A stretch of 64,000 bases of DNA, from the NCBI RefSeq assembly GCF_046630445.1, contig NC_092340.1, positions 35,424,001-35,488,000 of the forward strand, given 5' to 3'. Under the pieces are notes generated by a model that saw only the letters and a list, made by a program, of their open reading frames with translations, was not told where the DNA came from and searched no databases. A program made the translations under genes and the position numbers. This document shows positions 23,549 to 35,600 of this stretch, piece after piece. The stretch comes from Rutidosis leptorrhynchoides. Its lineage: Eukaryota; Streptophyta; Magnoliopsida; Asterales; Asteraceae. Position 1 is the stretch's first letter. Each line of letters starts with the position of its first letter.

Positions 23549-24176
23549 TATATACTAAAAGCCGTTGGCTTTTGTGTCGTTTGACACCCAACCCAGGCAA
23601 AAAAAATGGTTAAAACGACATTGACCAAAACATGACCCCAAAAAGTGCAAAAAACTCCCCTCCACTGAAAACAGCATACAAAAACTACCCTGAAGTTCAG
23701 GGGGTAATATATAAATTCCCTAAACTAAAATAAAAACTTCACCCAATCACTTCGACAACCCATATCTACCTCCTCGCCCCGAGTTAAATTTCACCGAGCA
23801 CACCGTTAAACTCGAAATAATTTTATGAAACAAACGAAACTAGGTATGTTCGAAACGGACACTTTTTAAAATAATGCTAAACACAACGACAGCCCGTATC
23901 TTCTCGCTCGCCACGAGTTAAATTTTTCCGACAGTAGCGTCGGACTCGAAATAATTTTATGAACAAAATGAAAATAAGCACATTCAAAACGAACACTTTT
24001 TAAAAAATGCTAAACACAATGATAGCCCGTATCTTCCTGCTCGCCGCGAGTTAAATTTTTTCGCCAGCACCGTTAGACTCGAAATACTTTTATCAACAAA
24101 ATGAAACTAACTACGTTCGAACCCAACAGTTTTTAAAAAACACTAAAGACGACAACACCTAAAACGACGGCTAACA

Positions 24177-24368
24177 TGTGACGACCATGAAATTTCTGAC
24201 CAAATTTAAACTTAATCTTTATATAATTTCGACTTGATAAGCAATGAATTTTAATAAATCTTGAACCTCCGAAAAGAGTTTTACACAAGCTTTTGGTCAC
24301 CTTTTTATTCCGACGATTCACGAACATCATAACTTGATTTAATTGTTTAATTGTTTAATTGTTTAATT

Positions 24369-24415
<47 letters not shown>

Positions 24416-25939
24416 ATTTATATATATTTAACTTGAAAATATGATAATTAAATATCTCATTAAGTATATTAACAAAGTATTATATATATATTTTCATACT
24501 ACTAATTTAAAGAGTTTTCAAACAATATATATGTTACTATTTAAACGACGTAATTAACTTATGTTAAAATGTATTTACATATAATGTATTACGAGTGTAA
24601 ATACATCCTTACAAGTATTGAATACACTTTATAATATACCAATACATATAAAGGATAGCTATACTCGTATTTTCGTTCAATTTCCTCAAGAATTCTACTC
24701 GCATTCATACGGTATTTTTACCCGTATTATACACAGCTTCTAGTAGTATTTACTATTGGTATATACCAATAGAAATCTACAATTATTTGTGTAATATGTC
24801 ATCCATGACCTAATAAATTTAATATGTCATGCATGACTTAATACAATTTAACTTATCTTAGATATTTTCACTAAAAGTCAAAATTATAAGCTTATAAATA
24901 AGGATCATTTTAACTCATTTTTAATCCACATTTTCTTAAACTAAAACACACACACTTGAATGCTCTCATATCATACTTTAATCTCACCAACTTTCCTCTT
25001 CATAATCAAGGTAAAATACTTCTCAAAATCTTTGTTCAGTTCCTTGTATAGTTGCTATTTTATTATACTTATAAAACTTGTAAAAACTAGAACTTTTTTG
25101 GTGAACACCAAGCTTGTTTGAAAAACTAATCTATTCTTTCTAACGTAACTCTAATAACACTTATTTATATGTATTATGATGTTATATTAAGTTAATATAA
25201 GAACTTATAACTTGTACATATGAAGAACACCTTGAAACTTAACATATATCCTTTAATCTTCATTCGGTAAAAAGCAGCTTTTTTGGGTTGGGAATTAAAA
25301 ACCTATCTTAGACTTTGAGTTCGAGGCTAAGACTTTGGAAATATGTTAATATATATAAATAAGACTTCCAGTATTTTTTTCATGATTTTAGACAAAGTGA
25401 AAATATTTTATCAAAAATCATATATTGGGTGGATGCAGGGATTTTTTCAAATCTATCCACCGATACAAAAAGAGAGTAAAACTCTAAAAAGTACAACTTG
25501 GGATGAACTTTTCGAATTGGTTTTGTAAAATTTACTTCTTAATGAATCCATAGCAATTTGATTCACTTTAAACGGAGTTCTAATCAATATTTGGCGAGCA
25601 AAACAAAATCTGCTAAAATTAACGTTGTATGGACGAAATTTATATTATAAAAACTATATTAACCATATCCTTGTTAACTTTTCATATATCCTATATATAT
25701 TTGGATATGTTATCAGTAGTATAACAAAATATTATAATCTTGGTTAATTCTGTGATTGTATATATGTATAATAATATTCTTGGTACGTCCTAACACAATA
25801 AGTATACAATACGTTTTGATAAATCCTAAGACAATACGTACACAATACATCTTAGTTAATTCTAAGACAATATGTATACAATACGTCTCTGGGTTGATGC
25901 AAAGACAATACATATATAATACGTCGTGGGGTAATTCTA

Positions 25940-26003
<64 letters not shown>

Positions 26004-27067
26004 GATTATTGGACTGTTGGACTTTTCAGACTATTTTGGACTACTAACAATGGACTACTAACATAAAATGTTAAAAATTATTATATAAGTATTCTATGAA
26101 CTTGCTTTATTTTATTCATATGTCGTATTATTATCTGAATCGTTATTATTGTTATAGGTTCGTGAATCCAAGGACGACCGTCATATTTTTAATAAGTTGA
26201 AAACTTATTATTAATATACTTTTACTACTGTGAGTATATAGTCCCATTTTTAAACTCTAAAAATATTTTGGGATGAGAATACATGCATTTTATGTTTTAC
26301 GCTATGGACACAAGTACTTAAAATATATTCTACGTTGAGTTGTACCACCTTGCATATCTTCCCTAATAGCTTGGTAACTAATATTTACATGCTGTAAGAA
26401 CATGTAAGCGCGAATCCTATTGATAGATTTATCTGGTTTGACAATCCCAACCGGGCTAGTCGCTCTAGTATCGTAAACGGTTGCATAGTACTTCGTTTTT
26501 ACTACACTTGGTACAGTGTAGGGAGATTTCATAATAAAGGGAATATGCCACATTAATGGTTAAGTATGGTTACCGAAGCGCTCAACAACTTATAGAATAC
26601 TTTTATACACTTGCGAGTGTACATATATTTATAACTATGAAATCTTTTGGTCTATATTTATATCGATGCTAAACCTATATATCTCACCAACCTTTGTATT
26701 GGCTGTTTAAGCATGTTTATTCTTATGTCCTTAAGAAAGTCTTCAGCTGTTGCATTATCTGAGCAAGCTGTGCATGGAGTCTCATGCTTTGGTTTAAATA
26801 AAGTGTTGCATTCAATAAAACCTTTGTCATGTATTATATTCGACTGTTATGCCACGTGTATAGTATTTGGAAACCGATGTATTTTGGAAAATATTTCTTA
26901 AATAATCGTCCACTTGTTTAAAACATGCATTATGTATAATAATGGTGTGTGTTTTTTTAGAAACGAATGCAATATTTTCTAAAACGTATCATATAGAGGT
27001 CAAATACCTCGCTATGGGACCAATGAATAACGTACCGCGTTTATAGTAATATGGACGGGTCGTTTCA
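24177..27067 (+). repeat. 5' LTR of F1
   Basis: The LTR is about 2.89 kb, starting TGTGACGACC and ending GGGTCGTTTCA, with a TATA-like CTTATAAATAAGG near 24892-24904. It carries two TA microsatellites (about 24372-24413 and 25944-26000). The corresponding 3' LTR is somewhat shorter. Confidence 0.9.
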
Positions 27068-30000
27068 GTCGGCATCAGAGCGTTGGTCTTAGCGAACCAG
27101 AATTTGCATTAGTGTGTCTAACCAGTAGTTGTTAGGATGCATTAGTGAGTCTGGACTTCGACCGTATCTGCATATTATAAATTTTGCTTATCATTTTTGT
27201 CAGAAATTACCTGCCTATCAATTTTTAATCTAGACACGTTTTACTGCAATTATTGCATAGATAGTGTATAGACATATTCATATCTTATCATATCTATCAC
27301 GGTAGACTCTGCCTGACATCTTTCGTAAATTCCTTCGTAACTTATGGGATTTTAGTATTAAATATACATATGTAAATTATGTATTAAGAATATCAATCTA
27401 AGTCCTAAATTTAATTTTTTTTTTCATATCAACAATCATTTCTCTAATCGTGTAAGGCAGATCCTTCACAAAGCTCGAGTTCATCGGATTCTAAAAGCTA
27501 TTCCGATATGGAATTTCATTTGAACTCCGAGAGCAGTTTAACCGGAATGAACCAACCAATTAGTCATCACTTTTTTTGGATGAATTGGGGGTGGGTTCGT
27601 GGACGAATCAATCAATTTAGATAAGAAAAAGGCGATCTCTTTCATGAATCTAATTCGCCTCTCGGTGGAGAACATGAGGCACTTACCGACGAACCCGTTC
27701 GTAACACCATTTTCTCTCTCCTATCCAGGATATGCCGTAACGAGTATAATATTACTAATATTATTGAGGCTATCCGACCTTTACTCCGTATCTTGCATGG
27801 TGAATTATTTACTATCATGAAAAACAAAACTTCATTAGCAAGTGCATTCTACATCATTTCATTCCCTTTATAAAGCTCTTGACCTCTCTTTTTATTCAAG
27901 AAACTTTAAACATCTTCTTTCACAATACAAAACAAAACAAATTCTCATCATCTATACTCACATCAAACCACTACCAGTACCAGCAGCAGCAGTACCAACA
28001 ACATCACAAGCCTCAACATCGCAAGCCGCATTACGAGCATCAACATCATACACACCGCGGGCACTGAGGGATACCAATAATAATGAGTGATGAAGTATTA
28101 ATTCATTATTTCATTTACGTTGAAGAAATATTCCGCGGCGATTATGTAATCTCTAAAGTTTTAGGGATTATTTATTCCTAGTTCCAACCGTAAACCAAAT
28201 GAGATTAATATAATATTAACATCTGAAGAAAATATACATACATATATTTTCATAAAGACTGTAATAAAAATTCTTTTGTACAAAATATTACTTGTGAAAT
28301 TTTATTTTAACGGGTAGGTGATACCCGAGAAATACTTAAGTTCACATTAATATGTTACACTGTACATTTTCAATGATGTTTCGACAATCGTTAATTATAC
28401 TCTCTCCTTTCATAGCATAATACACCATTTCACAAAATTCAAGACAACCATTTTTCATACCAATTCAACTACATATTCTGATTTTGACAGATCAAAATCC
28501 AAGTCAAAATTTAAGAAGTGCCATCAATCTTAAATTCCTACATCCTTCAAAATCATACTTTAAATTCAAACTATACTAGAACATCACTTTCATTCACAGA
28601 ACTCATAAAGATATTCGTATCATTCAAGATTCACGGCGAATTCATTATACGGATATTGACGATGACAACCTGCGTCTAAACCCTTCAAAATGCTTGAAAA
28701 CATCTCAACTAAAGAACAATCGAGAGAATGAACCAATCACACGATACATACGAAGAATATATGCATATAGATATGCATTCGGAGGACACTTGAACCTAAG
28801 CAAAGGTTCAACACGTATCCGTGTCAGATCCTTTAGCATTATTATTACCCAAAATAACTTTAAAATCCCTTTTCAAAATAGCGAATTTTATCACAGCTCC
28901 AAAAAGACAACTTCGACTTTTCATCCGGAGTAGCCTTATTATAACCTTGATATATACGTTGTCTTTTCGCCATCGTTACTGGGGAACCTTTTATATTCCA
29001 CCACATTAGTAGTAAGCTTACTAGAAACTTTATTGCACTTTGACTTAAATCTCTCTGAAAGATCACTATAAAACCTTATCATGTACCCATCTACATCTTG
29101 TAACAAAAATTGTCATACCAAACCCCATGAAGCATCAATAATTATTCTTGAATCTCACATCATTTCTGCATATACATATAACGTTATCCCCTGGAATTAT
29201 AATTCTGAAATCCGGAATAGCACTTCAGCCTACGAATCAGTACTATGAAGTTTTGAAAAGGCTGAATGAAGCAGCAGAAACTGTAGATAACCGTAACAGT
29301 CAAAAGTTGATGATAAAGAATATTGTGTTAGCAAAGTACAGAAAAAGAGAAGGTTTGGAACTGGAAAACGGATTGAGCAAACCCTGAAGGAGGCTGTGGA
29401 TAAATCACAAGGACTAAATCTGCCTTCAAAGAATCCAAATGATTCAGTGTCTGCTAAAATCCTTAGCAAATACCTTGCTCCTTACTCTAAAACCCTTGCG
29501 GACAATATTCTTCATCATCCTCTTATCTTAAATATTCTAAGATATCATCGTATCTTCCATTATAAATATCCTTCATATTTCTGAAGATATTTTCATAACC
29601 ATTCTTATCTGAAATCATTTATTCCTTCGCGTTATCTGTATCACATCATAAAGAAAACTGTTTTAGTTTCTAAATATCTGAAACCTCTGAGTGTAAAGTA
29701 TGAATGTTTTTGAAGTAATGTTGGGAACTGAAGCATGAGTTAGTATAATATAATGACGCTTGATCAACGTGATTATATTACAGTAAGTCATGCCGAGTTT
29801 CTAAATGGAACGTAATGATTCACAGACCATAATGTCATTGTGTGCCATGTTACATGACTCTTACATTCAATCTAATCTCTAAACATATCAAGAACATATT
29901 CTATTGATAGTTCTATCTTTTCCTTTGGATTCTGGTAATTTCACAAGTCAAATTGTGCTATTAAAATTTCTCTCTTAGAGCATTAGCTATGTTCATTCCA

Positions 30001-30729
30001 AATTTCATATCTATGAATTCTAGACCATTATCGCTTGACTTGAAGTCGGGAAAAGAAGACGAAAGCATGAAACTCCAAAATATAAGGAAAAATATAAGCA
30101 CGAAGACAACGCAGAAATTACAAACCGTGTATATCGATGCGTATAGCAATATAAAGACACGGGAAAATTAAGAACACTATAAACCCAAGAGCATAGTAGA
30201 AATTAACGGATTCCTCCGATGGAAGATGAAAAAGAAAATGACAGATGTGATAGTCAAAAATATATCAAGAATTAAAACTGGATGGAGCATATTGACGAAT
30301 GTTTTGGAAGTACGAAGAAAGGAAGAAAGTATAAAAGATAGGAGATGTGGAAATAAGGAAACGTAGGAGGTTGATTTATAGTAAAATATCCGACAGAGAA
30401 ATCGAGACAGATGATTGCATTAAATCGAAGAGGATCATAATTTCCTTAATCGCCAAAGAATCAAATCTTATATAGATTACAAAGATTTTCTTTAATCTAG
30501 AGATCAACCGTGATGATGTCAAAAGATAAGACGAATCCCTATTTTCTCATTTCACTCTTTTACGATAGTTTCACTCATACGTTTCGAGTAATCGAATTAT
30601 TTTATCCATATTTCTCAATCATGATAAAACCCTATGAATCAATTTATATTCGTCATAATAACATTCTAATTGTTAGCCATGACGACCTCGATCAAATTTC
30701 GGGACGAAATTTCTTTAACGGGTAGGTAC
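27068..30729 (+). mobile_element. internal region of F1 (non-autonomous)
   Basis: After the primer site there is an acidic/serine-rich stretch (DMEFHLNSESSLTGMNQ, about 27508-27560), reminiscent of the extra ORF of F2. Around 29200-29385 lies an open stretch (YYEVLKRLNEAAETVDNRNS) of unknown role. No protease, reverse transcriptase, RNase H or integrase was seen. The stretch AAATTTCGGGACGAAATTTC then TTTAACGGGTAGG just before 30730 is almost the same as that before the 3' LTR of F2, marking the two as related families. Confidence 0.75.
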
Positions 30730-31842
30730 TGTGACGACCCGGAAATTTCTGACCAAATTTAAACTTAATCTTTATATAATTCCGACTTGATAAGAATGAA
30801 TTTTAATAAATCTTGAACCTCCGGAAAGAGTTTTACACAAGCTTTTGGTCACCCTTTTATTCCGACGATTCACGAGCGTCATAACTTGATTTAATTGTTT
30901 AATTATTGTGTATATATATGGATTTATATATATTTAACTTGAAAATATGATAATTAAATATCTCATTAAGTATATTAACAAAGTATTATATATATATATT
31001 TTCATACTACTAATTTAAAGAGTTTTCAAACAATATATATGTTACTATTTAAACGACGTAATTAACTTATGTTAAAATATATTTACATATAATGTATTAC
31101 GTGTGTAAATACATCCTTACAAGTATTGAATACACTTTATAATATACCAATACATATAAAGGATAGCTATACTCGTATTTTCGTTCAATTTCCTCAAGAA
31201 TTCTACTCGCATTCATACGGTATTTTTACCCGTATTATACACAGCTTCTAGAAGTATTTACTATTGGTATATACCAATAGAAATCTGCAATTATTTTGTG
31301 TAATATGTCATCCATGACCTAATCAATTTAATATGTCATGCATGACTTAATACAATTTAACTCATCTTAGATATTTTCACTAAAAGCCAAAATTATAAGC
31401 TTATAAATAAGGACCATTTTAACTCATTTTTACTCCACATTTTCTTAAACTAAAAAACACACACTTGAATGCTCTGATATCATACTTTAATCTCACCAAA
31501 TTTCCTCTTCATAATCAAGGTAAAATAATTCTCAAAATCCTTGTTCAATTCCTTGTATAGTTGCTATTTTATTATATTTATAAAACTTATAAAAACTAAA
31601 ACTTGTTTTGGTGAACACCAAGCTTGTTTGAAAAACTAATCTAATCTTTCTAACATAACTCTAATAACACTTATTTATATGTATTATGATGTTATATTAA
31701 GTTAATATAAGAACTTATAACTTGTACATATGAAGAACACCTTGAAACTTAACATATATCCTTTAATCTTCATTCGATAAAAAGCGGGCTGTTTTGGGTT
31801 GGGAATTAAAAACCTATCTTAGACTTTGAGTTCGAGGCTAAG
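30730..31842 (+). repeat. 3' LTR of F1, first part
   Basis: Starts TGTGACGACCCGGAAATTTC and is collinear with the 5' LTR up to GAGTTCGAGGCTAAG, where F2 is inserted. The last five bases CTAAG are the F2 target duplication. Confidence 0.9.
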
Positions 31843-31903
31843 TGTGATGACCCAGAAAATTTCGATTAATTTAAACCAATTCTCTATATGATTTAATATT
31901 ATG

Positions 31904-31991
<88 letters not shown>

Positions 31992-33271
31992 GATGTACAA
32001 GTAAAACACTATTTGCTACAGTAAACACAATTTGCTACAGTAAAATCGTATTTTGCTACAGCCAGTAAAACTCTATTTGATGTCGACGAACTATCAAACA
32101 AAAACGAAAAAGACGGCCATGCGATCGCATGGCAAAAACACTGAAAACTCATGCGATCATATGAGCTACAGTAAACGGAAAAGTACTATAAAAAGTCAGC
32201 TTGCTCGACGATTTTACATACACCATCTTTCTTTCTCTTTTTCTGTGATCTAAATAATATTTATAATTATAATTTTAAATGTAAGTTTAATAATAATAAG
32301 GTATATACGAGGGTGTTTTTAATTCGGGTTTCAAACCGCTTAAAGCTAAGGAAATATTGGGTATTGTTCGGGGTATTGTTCTTGAATCTAAGGCCAATCA
32401 TACAGTCGTCTACCATCATTACGTCTACGCAATTTGCCTATAATATTGAGTCTCAATATTGAACTGTGAGTTTATAGTCTCCCTTTTTAAATACTTTAAA
32501 TATTTTTGGGTTGAGAATACATGCAATTTATTTTAAACGCAATAAGACACAAGTACATACTAAATTCTACACTGAGTTAAACCGAAAATCCCTTAGCTTT
32601 GGTAACTAGTAGCTGCCAGTACATAGGATATGGACTGGTGGGCGCGAATAATTGTATATGGATCCATAGGGCTCGACATCTCCGTTCGAGCTAGAGCGCT
32701 AGCCTTTTAACGGACGTATGTTATTTGAGTTTAAGACACGTTGGTTTGCGTGTATTAAAACGAATGGGGTAATTATCACTATAGCGTTAAGTTTAGTTAC
32801 CAGGGTGCTCTGTTACGTAGAATCTATTGATAAACTTTTGATGAAATCTTGTGGTCTATCTTTATATATGTTTATGACTCGAGCAATTAAACCTATAACT
32901 CACCAACATTCGTGTTGACTTTTTAGCATGTTTTATTCTCAGGTCCTTAGACTGCTTCTGCTGTGATGTGCTTGTTGCCTGCATGGAGTCTCTCATGCTT
33001 TGTACAAAGTTTATTGCATTCAAAATAAAACTGCGTTGTGTAATAAATAATTGGACTGTGATGTCAACCTGTAAATTAAAGACTTATGTATTTTGAGGTT
33101 TTGCTTATACCTAAGCACTCGCCCACATATTTATAACTTTCTATGTTTAGAAAGTCACTTATTTTAATGAATGCAATATTTTATCAAAACGTATCATATA
33201 GAGGTCAAAACCTCACTGTGGAATCAATGATTAACGTGCCGCGTCAATAGCGATTTTGACGGGTCGTTACA
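31843..33271 (+). repeat. 5' LTR of F2
   Basis: A 1429-bp LTR. In order it has a TA microsatellite (about 31907-31986) and a short minisatellite with TTGCTACAGTAAACAC units (about 32000-32070). Two short palindromes follow (CCATGCGATCGCATGG at 32117-32132 and a decayed mate at about 32149-32166), then a TATA box (TATAAAA, about 32187). The end is GACGGGTCGTTACA. Confidence 0.92.
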
Positions 33272-33466
33272 GTTGGTATCCGAGCTTGAGGTCATAGGGA
33301 ACCATAAATTACATTAGTGTGTTTAACTGGTAATTGTTAGGATGCATTAGTGACTCTGGACTATGACCATATCTGTTTTTAATGATTTTTGCTTATCATT
33401 TGGTCAAAAACATTATATGTGATATATTTATATGCTAACGTAATTGTTGTTTCAATTATGTGATAG

Positions 33467-34168
33467 ATGACTTCTTCTAATCCTATCATTTTGTACGACT
33501 CAGAATCGGACACTGAATCTATTATATCCACAACTGAAAAGGGCGTTCCAATACCTATTAAAGAAGAAATTGTGTTAGCCGGGGAATCTCAACTCCCGGT
33601 AAACCCAGAGGAGGTTCCAGCTCCACCCAGCTCTAGTTTTCCGGATCCACAGTATCGTTGGCATGGACCCATGATCCCTGGAGTAAACGAGGATCGTCCA
33701 TTTCTAAACGAACATGGACATTGGGCCAGATACACCGCTGACGGGATGGTTGTGAATATTACGCCTGGCAGATTTCGGTTCATGACCACCGGTACATATT
33801 CTCGTACACATGATGCAGATAGTTCGTCATCATATTCTCCTACACATGACTCAGACAGTTCGTCATCAGACGAGATCAGTGAGGAAGAGGATTTCGCTAA
33901 TGAAATAAAAGAAGTCACTAAGGAGAAATTCCAACTTGCTATAGATAATAAAAACAACCACAATAATAAAATGTCCTTAATTATTAAAAAGGAACAGGAC
34001 CATTCGATCCGTAACCACCCTTATTGTATTAAACCCACTGAGGCAACGGGTACCTCAAAACCCCAACCAAAAATTAAATACACTGCCAGAATATCTGTCG
34101 GACCATGTGCACATAAACAATTGGCAGAGAGAACCAAATGGGAAGAAGTTTCTGATAGTTCTGAATAA
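33467..34168 (+). CDS. extra ORF of F2 upstream of gag, unknown function
   Basis: A 233-residue open frame begins about 200 bp after the 5' LTR, starting MTSSNPIILYDSESDTESII. It is acidic and serine-rich, with two related blocks (SRTHDADSSSSYSPTHDSDS) followed by EEEDFANEIKEV. The C-terminal half is basic (KPQPKIKYTARISVGPC ... TKWEEVSDSSE). No zinc knuckle, protease or other known domain is visible. Gag follows about 450 bp downstream. Some plant gypsy elements carry additional ORFs, but usually between pol and the 3' LTR; one before gag is less usual. F1 has a related-looking acidic stretch in the same place, suggesting an inherited feature. Because it lies in a fossil element, present-day expression is doubtful. 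Confidence 0.62.
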   Translation: MTSSNPIILYDSESDTESIISTTEKGVPIPIKEEIVLAGESQLPVNPEEVPAPPSSSFPDPQYRWHGPMIPGVNEDRPFLNEHGHWARYTADGMVVNITPGRFRFMTTGTYSRTHDADSSSSYSPTHDSDSSSSDEISEEEDFANEIKEVTKEKFQLAIDNKNNHNNKMSLIIKKEQDHSIRNHPYCIKPTEATGTSKPQPKIKYTARISVGPCAHKQLAERTKWEEVSDSSE

Positions 34169-34619
34169 ATGACCTCGCAACCATAAATCTTCCATGCGCT
34201 ATTCTGTTGCTTATGTGTGCTACTCTATCTTGTTATGTAAAATAAGCATATGTAAAATATCGGTATTGTATGGTATTGTATTATTTTGGTTTATTAATAA
34301 TAAATGCATGGAATGATTATTTGTATTATTACTACTTATTATTATTATTATTATTATTACATGATAACGTAGTAACTCGGTATAATTTTTCATAGTGGAA
34401 TATTATTAGGATTTTAATAGTTAATTCCTTGTACTAGCTATTATGTATGAACTTAACTGGTAGGTAATACCCTAGAAATAATTATAAAATGCTAATAAGA
34501 AGAAAAAGCTTTTATAATAATTGGTTCATATTATTAATATGCTACGATTAACTATTGACAACTCATTTTACCTATAATATTCTATATGATTAAATTATCT
34601 CTGTTGTATTTATTGAAGA

Positions 34620-35600
34620 AACATGTCTCAAATGTCGGAAGCTGAGTTTGAGGAACTAGTCAAGAAACGTGTGAATGAAAGAATTGCTGCAGCTGAGGCA
34701 GCAAAAGCAACAGCCGAAGCAGCAGCCAAAGCAGCAGCCGGTCTAACCCAATAGTTTGAAAAGATAGAGTCCGTTTTTAAAATCAGTAATTGTGCGAACG
34801 GAGACAAGACAAAGTATGCTTCGTGCACGTTGCAAGACGGTGCACTTACTTGGTGGAACAATTATGCTAAAGCAGAAGGAGTAGATACGGCATATGATAT
34901 CTCTTGGGAAGAACTGAAAAAGATGCTAATCGAGGAGTACTGTCCTCGAAACGAGATCAGAAAAATGGAATCTGAGTTACGTAATCTGAAGGTTTTTGGT
35001 GCGAATCTCAATAACTATGAAAAGCGTTTCATGGAACTAGACTTGTTGTGTCCCGAATTGGTGCCAAACGAGAAATGAAAGATAGAAATGTATATTGACG
35101 GTTTATCGATCAATATCAAAGGAAATGTTACATCGTCCAAACCGAATACGATGCAGGAAGCCATGACAATGGCACACCAACTCATGGACCAGATCACAGA
35201 GAGTTCGATTAAGGCACCAATTACCGAAGTCAAGACAACTGAAGGAAAGAGGAAATGGGAAGACTATAAGGGCAAAAGTACTCAACTGAAGAAACAAGAA
35301 ACTTTTAAAGGTAAACAAGATGGGGCAACTGCTAGTCCAAACTATAAGGGACCCCATCCATTTTGCAAAAGATGTTACACACATCATGCAGGTTATTGCC
35401 AAGTGGTCTGTGATAAGTGCAACAAGAAAGGACATGTGGCGAAAGATTGTTATGCCACCGTTTCTGAAGTAAAGACAAAACCGACCGATGTCAAGAAATG
35501 TTTTCGATACGGGAAGCCTGGTCACTTTATAAATCAATGCCCTGATAAGGAGAAGAACAAAGAACCCGCACGTGGGAGGGCATTTAATGTTAGTACCAGT
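34620..35600 (+). mobile_element. F2 gag region
   Basis: The region opens with an Ala/Glu-rich segment. A gypsy capsid-type block follows (DGALTWWNNYAKAEG ... SWEELKKMLIEEYCPRNEI ... LNNYEKRFMELDLLCPELV), then a basic linker and a CCHC zinc knuckle ([14 protein letters not shown]). This is the retrotransposon capsid and nucleocapsid part. The region is broken. Confidence 0.9.
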
